From: Xanthobacteraceae bacterium
Lineage (GTDB): Bacteria; Pseudomonadota; Alphaproteobacteria; Rhizobiales; Xanthobacteraceae
Reading direction: 5' to 3'
Length of the DNA: 64,000 nucleotides
NCBI GenBank assembly: GCA_019746355.1
Contig: JAIESC010000081.1
Coordinates: 1-64,000 of the forward strand
This document shows positions 17,704 to 26,365 of this stretch, piece by piece; the first letter of the stretch is position 1, and each line of letters opens with the position of its first letter. A program made the translations under genes and the position numbers. The notes beneath the pieces are model-generated. The model searched no databases. It was not told where the DNA came from and was given only the letters and a program-made list of their open reading frames with translations.

Positions 17704-18183
17704 CTAGCCCACGGCGTGCAGCGTCTTGCCGCCGGCGCTCACCGGTTTGCCGCTGATCAGCACGAAGGCGACCACGCAGTCGTCCTTGCCGCGGTTGACC
17801 CAGTTGTGGATGGTGCCGCGCTGCACCAGCGCGTCGCCGGCCTTGAGCTTCACCACCACGCCGTCGTCGAGCTCCATGTCGATCTCGCCGGAGATCACGA
17901 CCGCGTAGTCGATCGAGTCGGTGCGGTGGTTGCGCGGCACCACGCCCGGCTCATAGCGCACCACGCGGAACACGGTGCCGTTCTCCACCGTGGTCTTGAA
18001 CGTGCCGCTGGTCGGGTCGGTGTCGCCGTCGTTGTCGACCGGGAAGCCCTTGGTCGACCAGACCACGCAGGACGACACGCCGGGACGGCTGCTGACCACG
18101 TTCTTCACCGGCTCGTCGATCTGGACGATCGCCTTGCCGTCCTTGTTGTGGCCGGTGACGACGCGGCGCATTTGCAGCTTCAT
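17704..18183 (-). CDS. Cupin domain protein
   Basis: This 159-residue cytosolic protein is a single cupin beta-barrel. Motif 1 is seen as PRNHRTDSIDYAVVISGEIDMELDDG and motif 2 as GDALVQRGTIHNWVNRG, with His and Asp/Glu candidates for one metal ion. The N-terminal half (MRRVVTGHNKDGKAIVQIDEPVKN) is conserved in a group of cupins that often neighbour alpha/beta hydrolases in soil proteobacteria. The next gene downstream on the same strand's upstream side is indeed such a hydrolase, so the two are probably co-expressed in a small catabolic unit. Substrate unknown. Confidence 0.82.
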   Translation of the reverse strand: MKLQMRRVVTGHNKDGKAIVQIDEPVKNVVSSRPGVSSCVVWSTKGFPVDNDGDTDPTSGTFKTTVENGTVFRVVRYEPGVVPRNHRTDSIDYAVVISGEIDMELDDGVVVKLKAGDALVQRGTIHNWVNRGKDDCVVAFVLISGKPVSAGGKTLHAVG

Positions 18184-18222
18184 GGCAGGGCCCTTGTTGT
18201 TGATTGAATACGGAAATCGGGA

Positions 18223-19086
18223 TCAGGCCGCGGCGGCCCGCATATTGCGCTTGAGAAACGCGCCGAAGATCTCGACGAGGCGCGGCTCGACGCTGCGCCA
18301 TTCGTCCTGGTCCCAGTCGTGCAGCAGTTTGTCGTCGGCAAGCTTCCGCACCACGTCGTCGTGGAATTCGTTGTTGGGAAAGAGACCCGCGGCCTTGCGC
18401 GCGGTGACCGGCGTGTGCACCACGTCGTTGCCCGCGATCAGGCAGACCGGCGCGGTGACGCCGCGAAGCTGCGCCTCGGTCGCGCCGACAATGGGCAACG
18501 TTGCCGACTGCAAAAAGCATTCGCGCCAGGTGGTCATCACCTTCACGAATTCGTCCGGATCGGTCTGCATCAGCCGCTCGCGGTTGTCCGGCCGCGCCTT
18601 GATGCAGCCTGCGAAGTGCTCGGATTCGCAGATCGCCTTCATGCCGCCCTGCCGGACGATCTTGATGAATTGGCCGTAGTAGTTCTCGGCGAGGCGGTCG
18701 ACCGCGTGCTGGCCGCCGGTGAGCCGCCAAAGGAGCAGGCCGCACAACGCCTTGGGGTGGCGGAGCGCAAACACGATGGCGAGCCGTGCACCCGCGGACG
18801 AGCCGCCGACGATGATCGGCAGCGCATCGAGCTGGCGAGCGAGCTCATGCAGATCGTCGGCCCAGACCTCATGCTCGGAGCCCGAGCCGTCGAACGCGAC
18901 GTCCGAGGCGCCGCAGTTGCGGCGGTCGTGCAGCAGCACGCGATAGCCCTCCGCGGCGAGCGCCTGCGAGATGCCGCGCAGCTCGGCGAACGAGCGGCGG
19001 CTTCCGGGCGTCAGCGCGATCCACGGACCGGACGAGCCGATCACCTCGTAGTTGATGTGAACCCCACGAACGAGCGCCTCAGCCAT
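18223..19086 (-). CDS. Alpha/beta hydrolase
   Basis: This 287-residue hydrolase has the nucleophile elbow GGSSAGARLA (Ser in GxSxG), an oxyanion region LTPGSRRSFAEL and the strand-turn LLHDRRNCGASDVAFDG characteristic of the family. Asp (IAGNDVVH) and His (LLHDWDQDEW region) candidates for the triad are present near the C-terminus. The ATG at 19086 has AAGGAG 8 bases upstream, and earlier in-frame codons lack such a site. It ends 39 bases before the cupin gene, so the two probably form an operon. The substrate is not evident. Confidence 0.85.
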   Translation of the reverse strand: MAEALVRGVHINYEVIGSSGPWIALTPGSRRSFAELRGISQALAAEGYRVLLHDRRNCGASDVAFDGSGSEHEVWADDLHELARQLDALPIIVGGSSAGARLAIVFALRHPKALCGLLLWRLTGGQHAVDRLAENYYGQFIKIVRQGGMKAICESEHFAGCIKARPDNRERLMQTDPDEFVKVMTTWRECFLQSATLPIVGATEAQLRGVTAPVCLIAGNDVVHTPVTARKAAGLFPNNEFHDDVVRKLADDKLLHDWDQDEWRSVEPRLVEIFGAFLKRNMRAAAA

Positions 19087-19228
19087 GCCACTCTCCTTGG
19101 ATTGCCGGGAAGTTCTTGCAGCCAGTGGCTTGCTGGGCAAGCAGGCAGGGACCGGACGGCCATGCAAACGTGACAGGGCGGTCTAGGGCGTTTCGCAATT
19201 GGCTTGCGCCACGAGCCACAAAGCAGGT

Positions 19229-19310
19229 GTCATTGCCGGGCATAGCCGTCCGAAGGACGGCGTCGCTTCGCTCGCCTATGCGCGTAGCGCCGTGATCCGG
19301 CAATCCATGA
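19229..19310. repeat. Intergenic palindrome of the CATTGCCGG type
   Basis: The 348-base gap 19087-19434 holds no gene. It contains GTCATTGCCGGGCATAGCC, matched by inverted CCGGCAATCCAT near 19310, with an inner CGTCCGAAGGACG hairpin. It is similar in plan to, but different in sequence from, the GTCATTCCGG family. The rest of the gap shows nothing recognisable. Confidence 0.6.
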
Positions 19311-19434
19311 GCGGGTGCAGCGAAGGCAATTGTAAGAGAATCCTTTGTCGCGGCACCGTATGGCCCCCCGCGTCAAGCGCTTGGGGTGACAGTGTGCCGG
19401 TTGCGTGGGTGTGCATTCATTGAAGTGGGAAATA

Positions 19435-20004
19435 CTACGGGTTGGCGTTCGCCCGCTTGCTCAGGACCGCCCCGATGAACGCCGCGAGGTCGCCGCCGGG
19501 AAACAGGTAGCCGTCGATACCGGCGTTGCGCGCGGCCTCGATGTCGGTGTCCTTGTCGCCGATCAAAAAGCTCCGCCGGCTGTCGACCGGCCAGTTGGCG
19601 ATCAGGTCGAGCAGCATGCCGGGGCGGGGCTTCCTCAGGCTCGAGTCCCAGGCGTAGCCGGCGAACTTGCTGTCCGGATGGAACGGGCAGTAGCGCGCGT
19701 CGTCGATGCGCGCGCCGTCCTTGGCAAGCTCGGCCGCCATCCAGCCGTGCAGCTTGAGCAGGTCGTCCTCGGTGAACAGCCCGCGGGCGATGCCGGACTG
19801 GTTCGAGGCGATGAACACGAGATAGCCGGCCTCGTTCAGCCGCCGGATGCCGGCCGCGGCGCCCGGCATGAAGCGGAAGCGCTCGATCGTGCCGACATAG
19901 CCGTCGTCGTGATTGATGACGCCGTCGCGGTCGAGGAAAACCGCGGGCTTGCGCACCGGTAAGCGCGTATACGCGCGTCTTGTACGCGCTATGGGGGCGG
20001 CCAT
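19435..20004 (-). CDS. gmhB: D-glycero-beta-D-manno-heptose-1,7-bisphosphate 7-phosphatase
   Basis: This 189-residue HAD-superfamily phosphatase performs step 3 of ADP-heptose synthesis, removing the 7-phosphate. It carries the HAD motifs FLDRDGVIN (nucleophile Asp), [10 protein letters not shown] (motif II), [10 protein letters not shown] (motif III Lys) and [16 protein letters not shown] (motif IV). The zinc-loop pattern is only partly kept: YCPFHPDSK has one Cys and one His, as in HisB-type variants. It lies 3 bases after gmhA on the same strand, so both are translated from one message. Confidence 0.9.
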   Translation of the reverse strand: MAAPIARTRRAYTRLPVRKPAVFLDRDGVINHDDGYVGTIERFRFMPGAAAGIRRLNEAGYLVFIASNQSGIARGLFTEDDLLKLHGWMAAELAKDGARIDDARYCPFHPDSKFAGYAWDSSLRKPRPGMLLDLIANWPVDSRRSFLIGDKDTDIEAARNAGIDGYLFPGGDLAAFIGAVLSKRANANP

Positions 20005-20007
20005 GTG

Positions 20008-20610
20008 TCAGCCCTTGGCCGCCGCGCCGAACAGCTCGCGCTCGACCAGATGGCAGATCGCGTGCGCCGCGGTGATGTGGATCTGCTGGATCAGCGCTGT
20101 TTCCGTCGCCGGAACGCCGATCGTCACGTCGCACAGCGCATGCATCGGCGTTGCCGCGTCGCGCGTCATGCCGACGTTGACCATCCCGCGCTCGCGGGCG
20201 GCGTTGAGCGCCGCGATGATGTTCGGCGATTTTCCCGACGTCGAGATGCCGATGAACACGTCACCCGCGCGTCCCAGCGCGGCGACCTGCCGCGCGAACA
20301 CCTGCTCGAAGCCGTAGTCGTTGCCGATCGCGGTCAGCGCCGAGGTGTCCGTGGTCAGCGCAACCGCGGCGAGCGGCGCGCGGTCGTCAACGAAACGTCC
20401 GACCAGCTCGGCCGCGATGTGCTGCGCGTCGGCGGCGCTGCCGCCGTTGCCCGCGAGCAGCACCTTGCCGCCGCTCCTGAGCGAGGCGGCGATGCGTTCG
20501 GCGGCCGCGGTCACCGACCCCATGAATTTCGCGTCGGCGGATGCCTTCTCGACGGCCTGCTGCGAGCGGCGGAAGAAGGCCTGAAGTTCGTCGGTGCGGT
20601 TGTCGGCCAT
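20008..20610 (-). CDS. gmhA: Sedoheptulose-7-phosphate isomerase
   Basis: This 200-residue SIS-domain enzyme converts sedoheptulose 7-phosphate to D-glycero-D-manno-heptose 7-phosphate, the first step toward ADP-heptose for LPS. Diagnostic motifs are LLAGNGGSAADAQHIAAELVGRF, ALTTDTSALTAIGNDYGF and GISTSGKSPNIIAAL, with the active-site His/Glu in IQQIHITAAHAICHLVE. The ATG at 20610 (MADNRTDELQAFF) gives the normal length; the longer frame upstream is not conserved. It precedes gmhB by 3 bases. Confidence 0.93.
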   Translation of the reverse strand: MADNRTDELQAFFRRSQQAVEKASADAKFMGSVTAAAERIAASLRSGGKVLLAGNGGSAADAQHIAAELVGRFVDDRAPLAAVALTTDTSALTAIGNDYGFEQVFARQVAALGRAGDVFIGISTSGKSPNIIAALNAARERGMVNVGMTRDAATPMHALCDVTIGVPATETALIQQIHITAAHAICHLVERELFGAAAKG

Positions 20611-20799
20611 GTCAGATCCCGGCCCGGCGGAGCCGCGCCTCCAGTAGCGGGCAGGGCGCTCGGGTGCAAGGTTTCGTGCTTCGAGATTTCGGCTCTTCGG
20701 ATTTTCGTGCGGAATTTGGCATCCGCAGATGTCGTACCGGTACGGCTGGTGGACTTTTGCCAGCCCTGTTCCCAAGCTGTGGGGGAATAGGAGACGGCC

Positions 20800-21366
20800 A
20801 TGTCGATGAAACAGACGATCGCGGTGATTAGCCAAATGGAAGCCGACGGCATCATCGGCCGGTATGCCATCGGCGGCGCGGTCGCGTCCTTCCTTTACAT
20901 CGACGTCACGTTTACAGAGGACCTCGATATCCTCGTAGCGCTACACAATCAGGTAGCAACGTCCGGTCTGATCACACTCGGACCGATCACCAAATATTTG
21001 GCTGAGAAGGGATTTGCCGAATTCCGAAAGGAAGGAATCGTGATCCACGGCTGGCCCGTGCAGTTTCTTCCGGTGGCAGATCCTTTGGACGAAGAGGGAC
21101 TGCAGGAGGCCGTCGTCACCGAGCTACCAATTGACCGCGAGACGACAGTTAGCTGCAGGGTGCTGAGGGCCGAACACCTCATGGCCAAGGCGCTGGCGGT
21201 CGGTCGACCAAAGGACCGTGTTCGGTTAACTCAATTCATTGAAGGCGGTCGTTACGATGCGCAGTATCTCTGCGAAGTGCTTGACCGACATGGACTTTCC
21301 GCAAAATGGCGTGCATTCTGCGAGAGGTTCGACCTGACCGATCCGTGCAGCGGACCGAAGCCATGA
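20800..21366 (+). CDS. Nucleotidyltransferase-fold protein, AbiEii-like putative toxin
   Basis: This 188-residue protein has the minimal nucleotidyltransferase signature: IGGAVASFLY followed by TEDLDILVAL (DxD metal site), then VIHGWPVQFLP with a third conserved hydrophobic strand. Proteins of this build occur as AbiEii/MNT-type toxins or as stand-alone nucleotidyltransferases. AGGAG lies 6 bases before the ATG at 20800. The stop overlaps the start of a 70-residue gene (ATGA), forming a two-gene cassette wedged between gmhA and waaF, where most genes are LPS genes on the opposite strand. A toxin-antitoxin role is inferred from this layout and is not proven. Confidence 0.65.
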   Translation: MSMKQTIAVISQMEADGIIGRYAIGGAVASFLYIDVTFTEDLDILVALHNQVATSGLITLGPITKYLAEKGFAEFRKEGIVIHGWPVQFLPVADPLDEEGLQEAVVTELPIDRETTVSCRVLRAEHLMAKALAVGRPKDRVRLTQFIEGGRYDAQYLCEVLDRHGLSAKWRAFCERFDLTDPCSGPKP

Positions 21367-21575
21367 ATACGAGCGCGAAGGTCTATCCCGACATCTCCGA
21401 TATCCTGGAGCGTAAGGCCTCCGGGCGGGCCGATTTGCACGCCCGCTCCTTCGCGGAGAAGCTTGATGCGCTGGATGCGTTGCGAGATCGGGCCGGACCC
21501 CTGCGCGCCGCGGTGGCTGCGCGTACGGAACGAGATGATCCCATTCGAGTAGATACACGTCCTATGCAACCGTAG
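21363..21575 (+). CDS. Small partner of the nucleotidyltransferase, possible antitoxin
   Basis: This 70-residue, probably helical protein (MNTSAKVYPDISDILERKASGRADLHARSFAEKLDALDAL in separate helices) resembles small partners encoded beside nucleotidyltransferase genes in rhizobia. These share an ILxRKxxGR...SFxEK pattern. Its ATG overlaps the stop of the nucleotidyltransferase gene, so the two are translationally coupled. No DNA-binding motif is evident, so if it neutralises the partner it may do so by direct binding. Function is inferred from gene order only. Confidence 0.6.
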   Translation: MNTSAKVYPDISDILERKASGRADLHARSFAEKLDALDALRDRAGPLRAAVAARTERDDPIRVDTRPMQP

Positions 21576-21631
21576 GGCCGGCAGGTGCCCATTTTGGGCG
21601 ATTCCACACGATAATCCGGATAGCCGGGATT

Positions 21632-22690
21632 TCATGCGGGCGCGGCGACCTTGCCGAGCGCGCGATGCACGGCGGGCAGCACCTGGGCCGCCGGGATGTC
21701 GCGCATGCAGCGATGATGCTCCAGGCGGCACACCGGCTTGTGGCAGGGCCGGCAGGGCACGTCGGTGGTGGTCTCGATGGTCGCGGCGAGCGGGTTGAGC
21801 GGCGCCCAGTGCCAGGGGCTGGTCGGGCCGAAGATGCCGACGGTCGGCGTGCCGATCGCGGCCGAGACATGCACCAGGCCGGAGTCGTTGGAGACGCAGG
21901 CCGCGGCGAGCTTCAGCGCAAGGATCGCGTTGCGCAGGTCGTTGGAGGTGAGGTCGCGGGCATGCGGCCCGGCGGCGTCGACGATTTCCTTGGCGAGCGG
22001 CGCCTCAGTGGGGCTGCCGAGCACCCAGACGGAACAGCCTTCCGCGATCAGCGACCTTGCAAGCTCGGCGAAATACCCAACCGGCCAGCGCTTGCTCGGG
22101 CCGACCGCGCCCGGAGCGAAGGCGATGACCGGGCGCCCGTCGCCGGCAAGGCCGCGTGTCGCGCGCCATGCGGCGGCGTCGGCCGCGGGCACGTTCAGGC
22201 CCGGCTTGGGCCAGTCCTTGGGAACGGTTGCCCCCTTCGGCAGCGTAAGTGCGCCGCAGCGGTCGATCATGCGCGGCAGCTTCTTTTCGCCGAAGCGGAT
22301 GTCGTTGAGGAGGCCGAAGCGCATCTCGCCGGCAAAGCCGGTGCGCTCCGGAATGCCGGCGAGGTAGGGCGCCAACGCCGACTTCCAGGTGCGCGGCATC
22401 ACCAGCGCGCTGCCGTAGCGCTCGGCGGCGAAGCGCTCGGCCAGCGCCTTGTGCTGGGCCAGGGCGAGCCTTTTGCGCGGCAGGTCGCAGACGATGCCCT
22501 TGCGGACGCCGGGCATGTAGTCGAGCAGCGGCGCGCACAAGGAGGTGGTCAGCACGTCCACCGGCCGGCGCGGCCAGCGCTCGTTCAAGAGCTTCACCAC
22601 CGACTGGCAGCGGACGAAATCGCCGATCCACATGTAAGGGATCAGGAGGATCGGCGAAGCCTCCGCCAGAATGGCTGAATTGGAATTCAT
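21632..22690 (-). CDS. waaF: Lipopolysaccharide heptosyltransferase II
   Basis: This 352-residue GT9 enzyme adds the second heptose of the LPS inner core. It shows LLIPYMWIGDFVRCQSVVKLL at the N-terminus (WaaF form of the GD motif), FAPGAVGPSKRWPVGYFAELARSL for ADP-heptose binding and VSNDSGLVHVSAAIGTPTVGIFGPTSPWHWAPL near the C-terminus. A cysteine-rich tail (PCRPCHKPVCRLEHHRCM) is typical of WaaF. The ATG at 22690 is chosen because upstream residues in the longer frame come from a repeat. It is divergent from hldD with the 22788-22891 palindrome between them. Confidence 0.9.
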   Translation of the reverse strand: MNSNSAILAEASPILLIPYMWIGDFVRCQSVVKLLNERWPRRPVDVLTTSLCAPLLDYMPGVRKGIVCDLPRKRLALAQHKALAERFAAERYGSALVMPRTWKSALAPYLAGIPERTGFAGEMRFGLLNDIRFGEKKLPRMIDRCGALTLPKGATVPKDWPKPGLNVPAADAAAWRATRGLAGDGRPVIAFAPGAVGPSKRWPVGYFAELARSLIAEGCSVWVLGSPTEAPLAKEIVDAAGPHARDLTSNDLRNAILALKLAAACVSNDSGLVHVSAAIGTPTVGIFGPTSPWHWAPLNPLAATIETTTDVPCRPCHKPVCRLEHHRCMRDIPAAQVLPAVHRALGKVAAPA

Positions 22691-22787
22691 TGTTTGTTGG
22701 TCCACCTGGAGGCGGTAACCCGCTCTTTTGGATGTGTCCAGTATGTCCGGCGCTGGCATTTGGATATGTCCAAAGTCCGTCCCGCAC

Positions 22788-22891
22788 GTCATTCCGGGAC
22801 GGCGCGTAGCGCCGGGCCCGGAATCCAGTTGCAATCGCTGAATTCTGTACTGGATTCCGGGTTCGGCCCTTCGGGCCGCCCCGGAATGACG
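22788..22891. repeat. Intergenic palindromic repeat (GTCATTCCGG family)
   Basis: The divergent gap waaF-hldD holds a near-complete palindrome of about 104 bases: GTCATTCCGGGACGG at the left and CCCCGGAATGAC at the right, with CCCGGAATCCAG / CTGGATTCCGGG nested inside and a GGCCCTTCGGGCC hairpin. It has the same nested plan as the element at 6211-6348. Confidence 0.75.
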
Positions 22892-22982
22892 GCCGCGGGC
22901 GGCCAAGTTGCGCGGCCGTCCGGACTGGGGCAAAGGAAGGCCCGAGCCTTCAGGGGATGGCAGGAAAAGGCACAGGTCGGGG

Positions 22983-23963
22983 ATGCTCCTCGTCACGGGC
23001 GGGGCCGGATTCATCGGCTCGAATGTGGTCGCGGCCTTGAACGAGGCCGGGCGGACCGACGTCGTGGTCAATGACGTGCTCGGCACCGATGACAAGTGGC
23101 GCAATCTCGCCAAGCGACGGGTCGCGGACATGGTCGGCACGCCCGACCTGTACCGCTGGCTCGAGGGCCGCAAGCTCGACGCGGTGATCCACATGGGGGC
23201 GATCTCCGACACCACGGCGCGCGACGCGGACCTGGTGATCGAGAACAATTTTCGCACCTCGCTGCGCCTGCTCGACTGGTGCACGGCGGCGCGGGTGCCG
23301 TTCATCTATGCCTCGTCGGCGGCGACCTACGGCAACGGCGAGCAGGGCTTCAGCGACGACTGGACGCCGCAGGCGTTGCAGGAGCTGAAACCCCTCAACC
23401 TCTACGGCTGGAGCAAGCACCTGTTCGATCTCGCTTTGGTCGACCGCTTCATGAAGAAGGCGAAGCTGCCGCCGCAATGGGCCGGGCTGAAGTTCTTCAA
23501 CGTGTTCGGCCCGAACGAGTACCACAAGGGCGAGATGATGAGCCTCGTCGCCAAGCGCTTCGAGGACGCGAAAGCCGGGCGCACCGTGCGGCTGTTCAAG
23601 TCGCATCGGCCCGGCATCGCCGACGGCGACCAGCGCCGCGATTTTATCTACATCGACGACGCGGTGGCGGTGGTGCGCTGGCTGATGGAGACGCCGACCG
23701 TGTCCGGCATCTTCAACGTCGGCACCGGCCAGGCGCGGAGCTTCCGTGACCTGGTCAGCTCGCTGTTCCGCTCGCTCGGGCGGGAGCCGGCCATCGAATA
23801 CATCGACATGCCGGAGAGCATCCGCGGCCAGTACCAGTATTTCACGCAAGCCAAGGTCGATAACCTGCGCCGCGCCGGCTACAACGCGGGCTTCACCTCG
23901 ATCGAGGACGGCGTCAAACGCTACGTGACGCAGTTCCTCAACACCGCCGACGTCTATCGCTGA
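22983..23963 (+). CDS. hldD: ADP-glyceromanno-heptose 6-epimerase
   Basis: This 326-residue extended SDR epimerises ADP-D-glycero-D-manno-heptose to the L form used by WaaC and WaaF. Motifs: MLLVTGGAGFIGSNVVAAL (Rossmann), a characteristic DKWRNLAKRRVADMV segment, HMGAISDTTARDADLV, YASSAATYGNG, NLYGWSKHLFDL (catalytic Tyr-Lys), FFNVFGPNEYHKGEMMS and FKSHRPGIADGDQRRDFIYIDD. These together are specific for HldD. The ATG at 22983 is used since it starts the first beta strand. hldE follows on the same strand after a repeat-bearing gap. Confidence 0.94.
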   Translation: MLLVTGGAGFIGSNVVAALNEAGRTDVVVNDVLGTDDKWRNLAKRRVADMVGTPDLYRWLEGRKLDAVIHMGAISDTTARDADLVIENNFRTSLRLLDWCTAARVPFIYASSAATYGNGEQGFSDDWTPQALQELKPLNLYGWSKHLFDLALVDRFMKKAKLPPQWAGLKFFNVFGPNEYHKGEMMSLVAKRFEDAKAGRTVRLFKSHRPGIADGDQRRDFIYIDDAVAVVRWLMETPTVSGIFNVGTGQARSFRDLVSSLFRSLGREPAIEYIDMPESIRGQYQYFTQAKVDNLRRAGYNAGFTSIEDGVKRYVTQFLNTADVYR

Positions 23964-24001
23964 CTTGGGGGCTGAGTGATTGGAGCCGCTGCCATCTCCG
24001 C

Positions 24002-24090
24002 GTTCGTCCCCGCGAAAGCGGGGACCCAGGGCCGGAAACCAGGTGCTTGCTTGGAGCCCTGGATTCCCGCTTACGCGGGAATGAACGGGG
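24002..24090. repeat. Two-part palindromic repeat between hldD and hldE
   Basis: TTCGTCCCCGCGAAAGCGGGGAC forms a perfect hairpin (GTCCCCGC/GCGGGGAC). It is followed by a second hairpin, ATTCCCGCTTACGCGGGAAT. Between them lie CCAGG and CCTGG copies. This two-hairpin pattern is common between genes of many alphaproteobacteria. It might attenuate transcription from hldD into hldE. Confidence 0.65.
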
Positions 24091-24140
24091 AGAGAGCAGT
24101 GCCTCCAGTCAAAAGCGCCTTCCTTTAGGTTCTCCGCTAC

Positions 24141-25619
24141 ATGTTCGATTTCGAAAAACGCTTCGACGAGATCGGCCGGCAGACGGTGCTGTGCGTCGGC
24201 GACCTGATGCTCGATGCGTTCGTCTATGGCGACGTCTCGCGCGTCTCGCCGGAGGCGCCGGCGCTGGTCATTCGTGTCGGCAGCGAGGACGTGGTCGTCG
24301 GCGGCGCGGGCAATGTCGCGCGCAACATCGCGAGTCTCGGCGCGGCTGCGCTGTTCGTCGGCATCGTCGGCAACGACAGCCACGGCAAGAATTTGCAGAA
24401 GGTTCTGGCGCACAAGGGAAGCGGCATCACCGCGCGGCTCGTCGTCGACAGGTCGCGGCCGACCACGCGGAAGCTCCGCTTCGTCTCGGCGCATCATTCG
24501 ACGCATCTGCTGCGCGCCGACTGGGAGGTGGTGTCGCCGGTCGACGCAAGGACCGAGGCGCAATTGATCCGGCACGCGCTGGCGCTCCTGCCCAAGGCGC
24601 GGGCGGTGGTGCTGTCGGACTACGCCAAGGGCCTGCTGACGCCGAAGCTCATCCGCGCCGTGATCGCGCGGGCCAGGAAGCTCGGCCGGCCGGTGGTGGT
24701 CGATCCCAAGGGCATCGATTACTCGATCTACCGCGGCGCGACCATCATCACGCCGAACCGCAAGGAGCTTGGCGAGGCGGCGCATATGCCGGTCGGCACC
24801 CTCGACGAGATCGCCGCGGCAGCGAAGGCGCTGATGAAGCAGGTCGGCAGCAAGGCGGTGCTGGTGACGCTCTCCGAGGAGGGCATGCTGCTCTGCGTTC
24901 GCGGCGGCGAGCCGGTGCACGTGCCGGCCTATTCGGTGAAGGTGCGCGACGTGTCCGGTGCGGGCGACACGGTCGCCGCTGTGCTCGCGGTGATGCTCGG
25001 CGCCAAGGCCGACTTCGAGTCGGCGGTGCGCGCCGCCAATGCCGCGGCGTCGGTGGTGGTCGGCAAGGCCGGCACCGCGACGGTCGGGCCGTCGGAGCTG
25101 CGCGCGCGGATCCTGCCGTCGGCGACGCTTGCCGCCGAGGAGAAGATCGTCACCGACTGGCGCGACATCGACGCGCGTCTCGGTGAATGGCGCGCCGAAG
25201 ACCTGCGCATCGGCTTCACCAACGGCGTGTTCGACCTGCTGCATCCGGGCCACATCAAGGTGCTGGCGCAGTCGCGCGCCGCCTGCGACCGGCTGGTGGT
25301 GGGCTTGAACAGCGACGCCTCGGTGCGGCGGCTGAAGGGCAAGGACCGGCCGATTCAGACTGAACTGGCGCGCGCCGAGGTGCTGGCGGGCCTTGAAGCG
25401 GTCGATCTCGTCATCATCTTCGGCCAGGACACTCCGCTGGAGCTGATCAAGCGCGTGAAACCGACGGTGCTGGTGAAGGGCGGCGACTATAGGCCTGATC
25501 AGGTGGTCGGGCGGGAGCTCGTTGAGTCGCTCGGCGGCAAGGTCGTGCTCGTTGATCTGGTGCCGGGTTTCTCCACGACCCGGATCGTCGAGAAATCGCG
25601 CTCGCGCAAGCGGCGCTAG
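24141..25619 (+). CDS. hldE: Bifunctional heptose 7-phosphate kinase / heptose 1-phosphate adenylyltransferase
   Basis: This 492-residue fusion catalyses steps 2 and 4 of ADP-heptose formation. Residues about 1-320 are a ribokinase-like kinase: VLCVGDLMLDAFVYGDVSRVSPEAPALV, GGAGNVARNIASLG, VVDPKGIDYSIYRGA and the anion hole VSGAGDTVAAVLAVM with the catalytic Asp. Residues about 345-492 are a cytidylyltransferase-like domain with TNGVFDLLHPGHIKVL (HxGH motif), VGLNSDASVRRLKG and the end FSTTRIVEKSR. Both active sites look intact and the length is normal for HldE. Confidence 0.95.
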   Translation: MFDFEKRFDEIGRQTVLCVGDLMLDAFVYGDVSRVSPEAPALVIRVGSEDVVVGGAGNVARNIASLGAAALFVGIVGNDSHGKNLQKVLAHKGSGITARLVVDRSRPTTRKLRFVSAHHSTHLLRADWEVVSPVDARTEAQLIRHALALLPKARAVVLSDYAKGLLTPKLIRAVIARARKLGRPVVVDPKGIDYSIYRGATIITPNRKELGEAAHMPVGTLDEIAAAAKALMKQVGSKAVLVTLSEEGMLLCVRGGEPVHVPAYSVKVRDVSGAGDTVAAVLAVMLGAKADFESAVRAANAAASVVVGKAGTATVGPSELRARILPSATLAAEEKIVTDWRDIDARLGEWRAEDLRIGFTNGVFDLLHPGHIKVLAQSRAACDRLVVGLNSDASVRRLKGKDRPIQTELARAEVLAGLEAVDLVIIFGQDTPLELIKRVKPTVLVKGGDYRPDQVVGRELVESLGGKVVLVDLVPGFSTTRIVEKSRSRKRR

Positions 25620-25635
25620 GCCGCGGAGAACTTTC

Positions 25636-26361
25636 GTGGCGGTCCATCCATCGCAGCAGGAAGAAGAGAAGCTCGTCCGCGAGTTCTTTCAGGGCGGCAA
25701 TTCCGGCTTCTACGTCGAGGTCGGCGCGAACCATCCGACCGACGGCTCGCAGACCTGGCACCTTGAGCAGTTCGGCTGGACCGGCGTGCTGGTCGAGCCG
25801 CAGCCGGATCTGGCGGCGTTTCTCGTCACCATGCGCAAGACCGCGAAGGTCTTCCCGGTGGCCTGCACGTCGCCGGACAATGCCGGGCAGATGATGTCGC
25901 TGCATGTCGACGGCGCCCGCTCGGGCCTCAACCGCGAGCGCATGGCGCCGGGCTCGAACGCCGAGTACGTGATCGCGGTGCCGACGCGCACGCTCGACAG
26001 CATTCTCGAGGAGGCCCGGGCGCCGGCGCCGATCGACCTGCTCTCGGTCGATGTCGAAGGCCACGAGCTCGAGGTGTTGAGCGGCTTCGACTTCCAGCGC
26101 TGGCAGCCGTTGCTGCTGTTGATCGAGGATCATGTCGGCACCCTGCAGACGCATCGCTTTCTCAAGGCGCGCGGCTATCGGTTGCTCCGCCGCTTCGGCA
26201 ACAACGGCTGGTATGTGTCGTCCGAATCGGAAGTTCAGCCTTCGCTGGGCGACCGCTTCGAAATTCTCCGCAAGTACTATCTCGCCCTGCCGTTCCGCGT
26301 GCTGCGCAACTGGTCGCGGCGCATGCGCGTGCTCTACTCCGACCTCTGGACTGGGCGGTAG
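25636..26361 (+). CDS. FkbM family methyltransferase
   Basis: This 241-residue SAM-dependent methyltransferase has the FkbM-type core: FYVEVGANHPTDGSQTWHLEQFGWTGVLVEPQPDL (motif I with VEVGA), TRTLDSIL, IDLLSVDVEGHELEVLSGFDF (Asp-Val-Glu-Gly-His, diagnostic) and LLLLIEDHVG. FkbM enzymes O-methylate sugars or polyketides. Directly downstream of hldE and in an envelope gene block, methylation of an LPS or polysaccharide sugar is likely but inferred. The GTG at 25636 is preceded by GGAG 7 bases upstream and gives a compact N-terminus. Confidence 0.85.
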   Translation: MAVHPSQQEEEKLVREFFQGGNSGFYVEVGANHPTDGSQTWHLEQFGWTGVLVEPQPDLAAFLVTMRKTAKVFPVACTSPDNAGQMMSLHVDGARSGLNRERMAPGSNAEYVIAVPTRTLDSILEEARAPAPIDLLSVDVEGHELEVLSGFDFQRWQPLLLLIEDHVGTLQTHRFLKARGYRLLRRFGNNGWYVSSESEVQPSLGDRFEILRKYYLALPFRVLRNWSRRMRVLYSDLWTGR

Positions 26362-26365
26362 CGCG

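Noticed and set aside
22950..25253. A 767-codon minus-strand open frame opposite hldD and hldE
   Set aside because: It is a high-GC shadow of two genes with complete family motifs on the other strand. The translation is rich in Arg, Ala, Asp and His without motifs.
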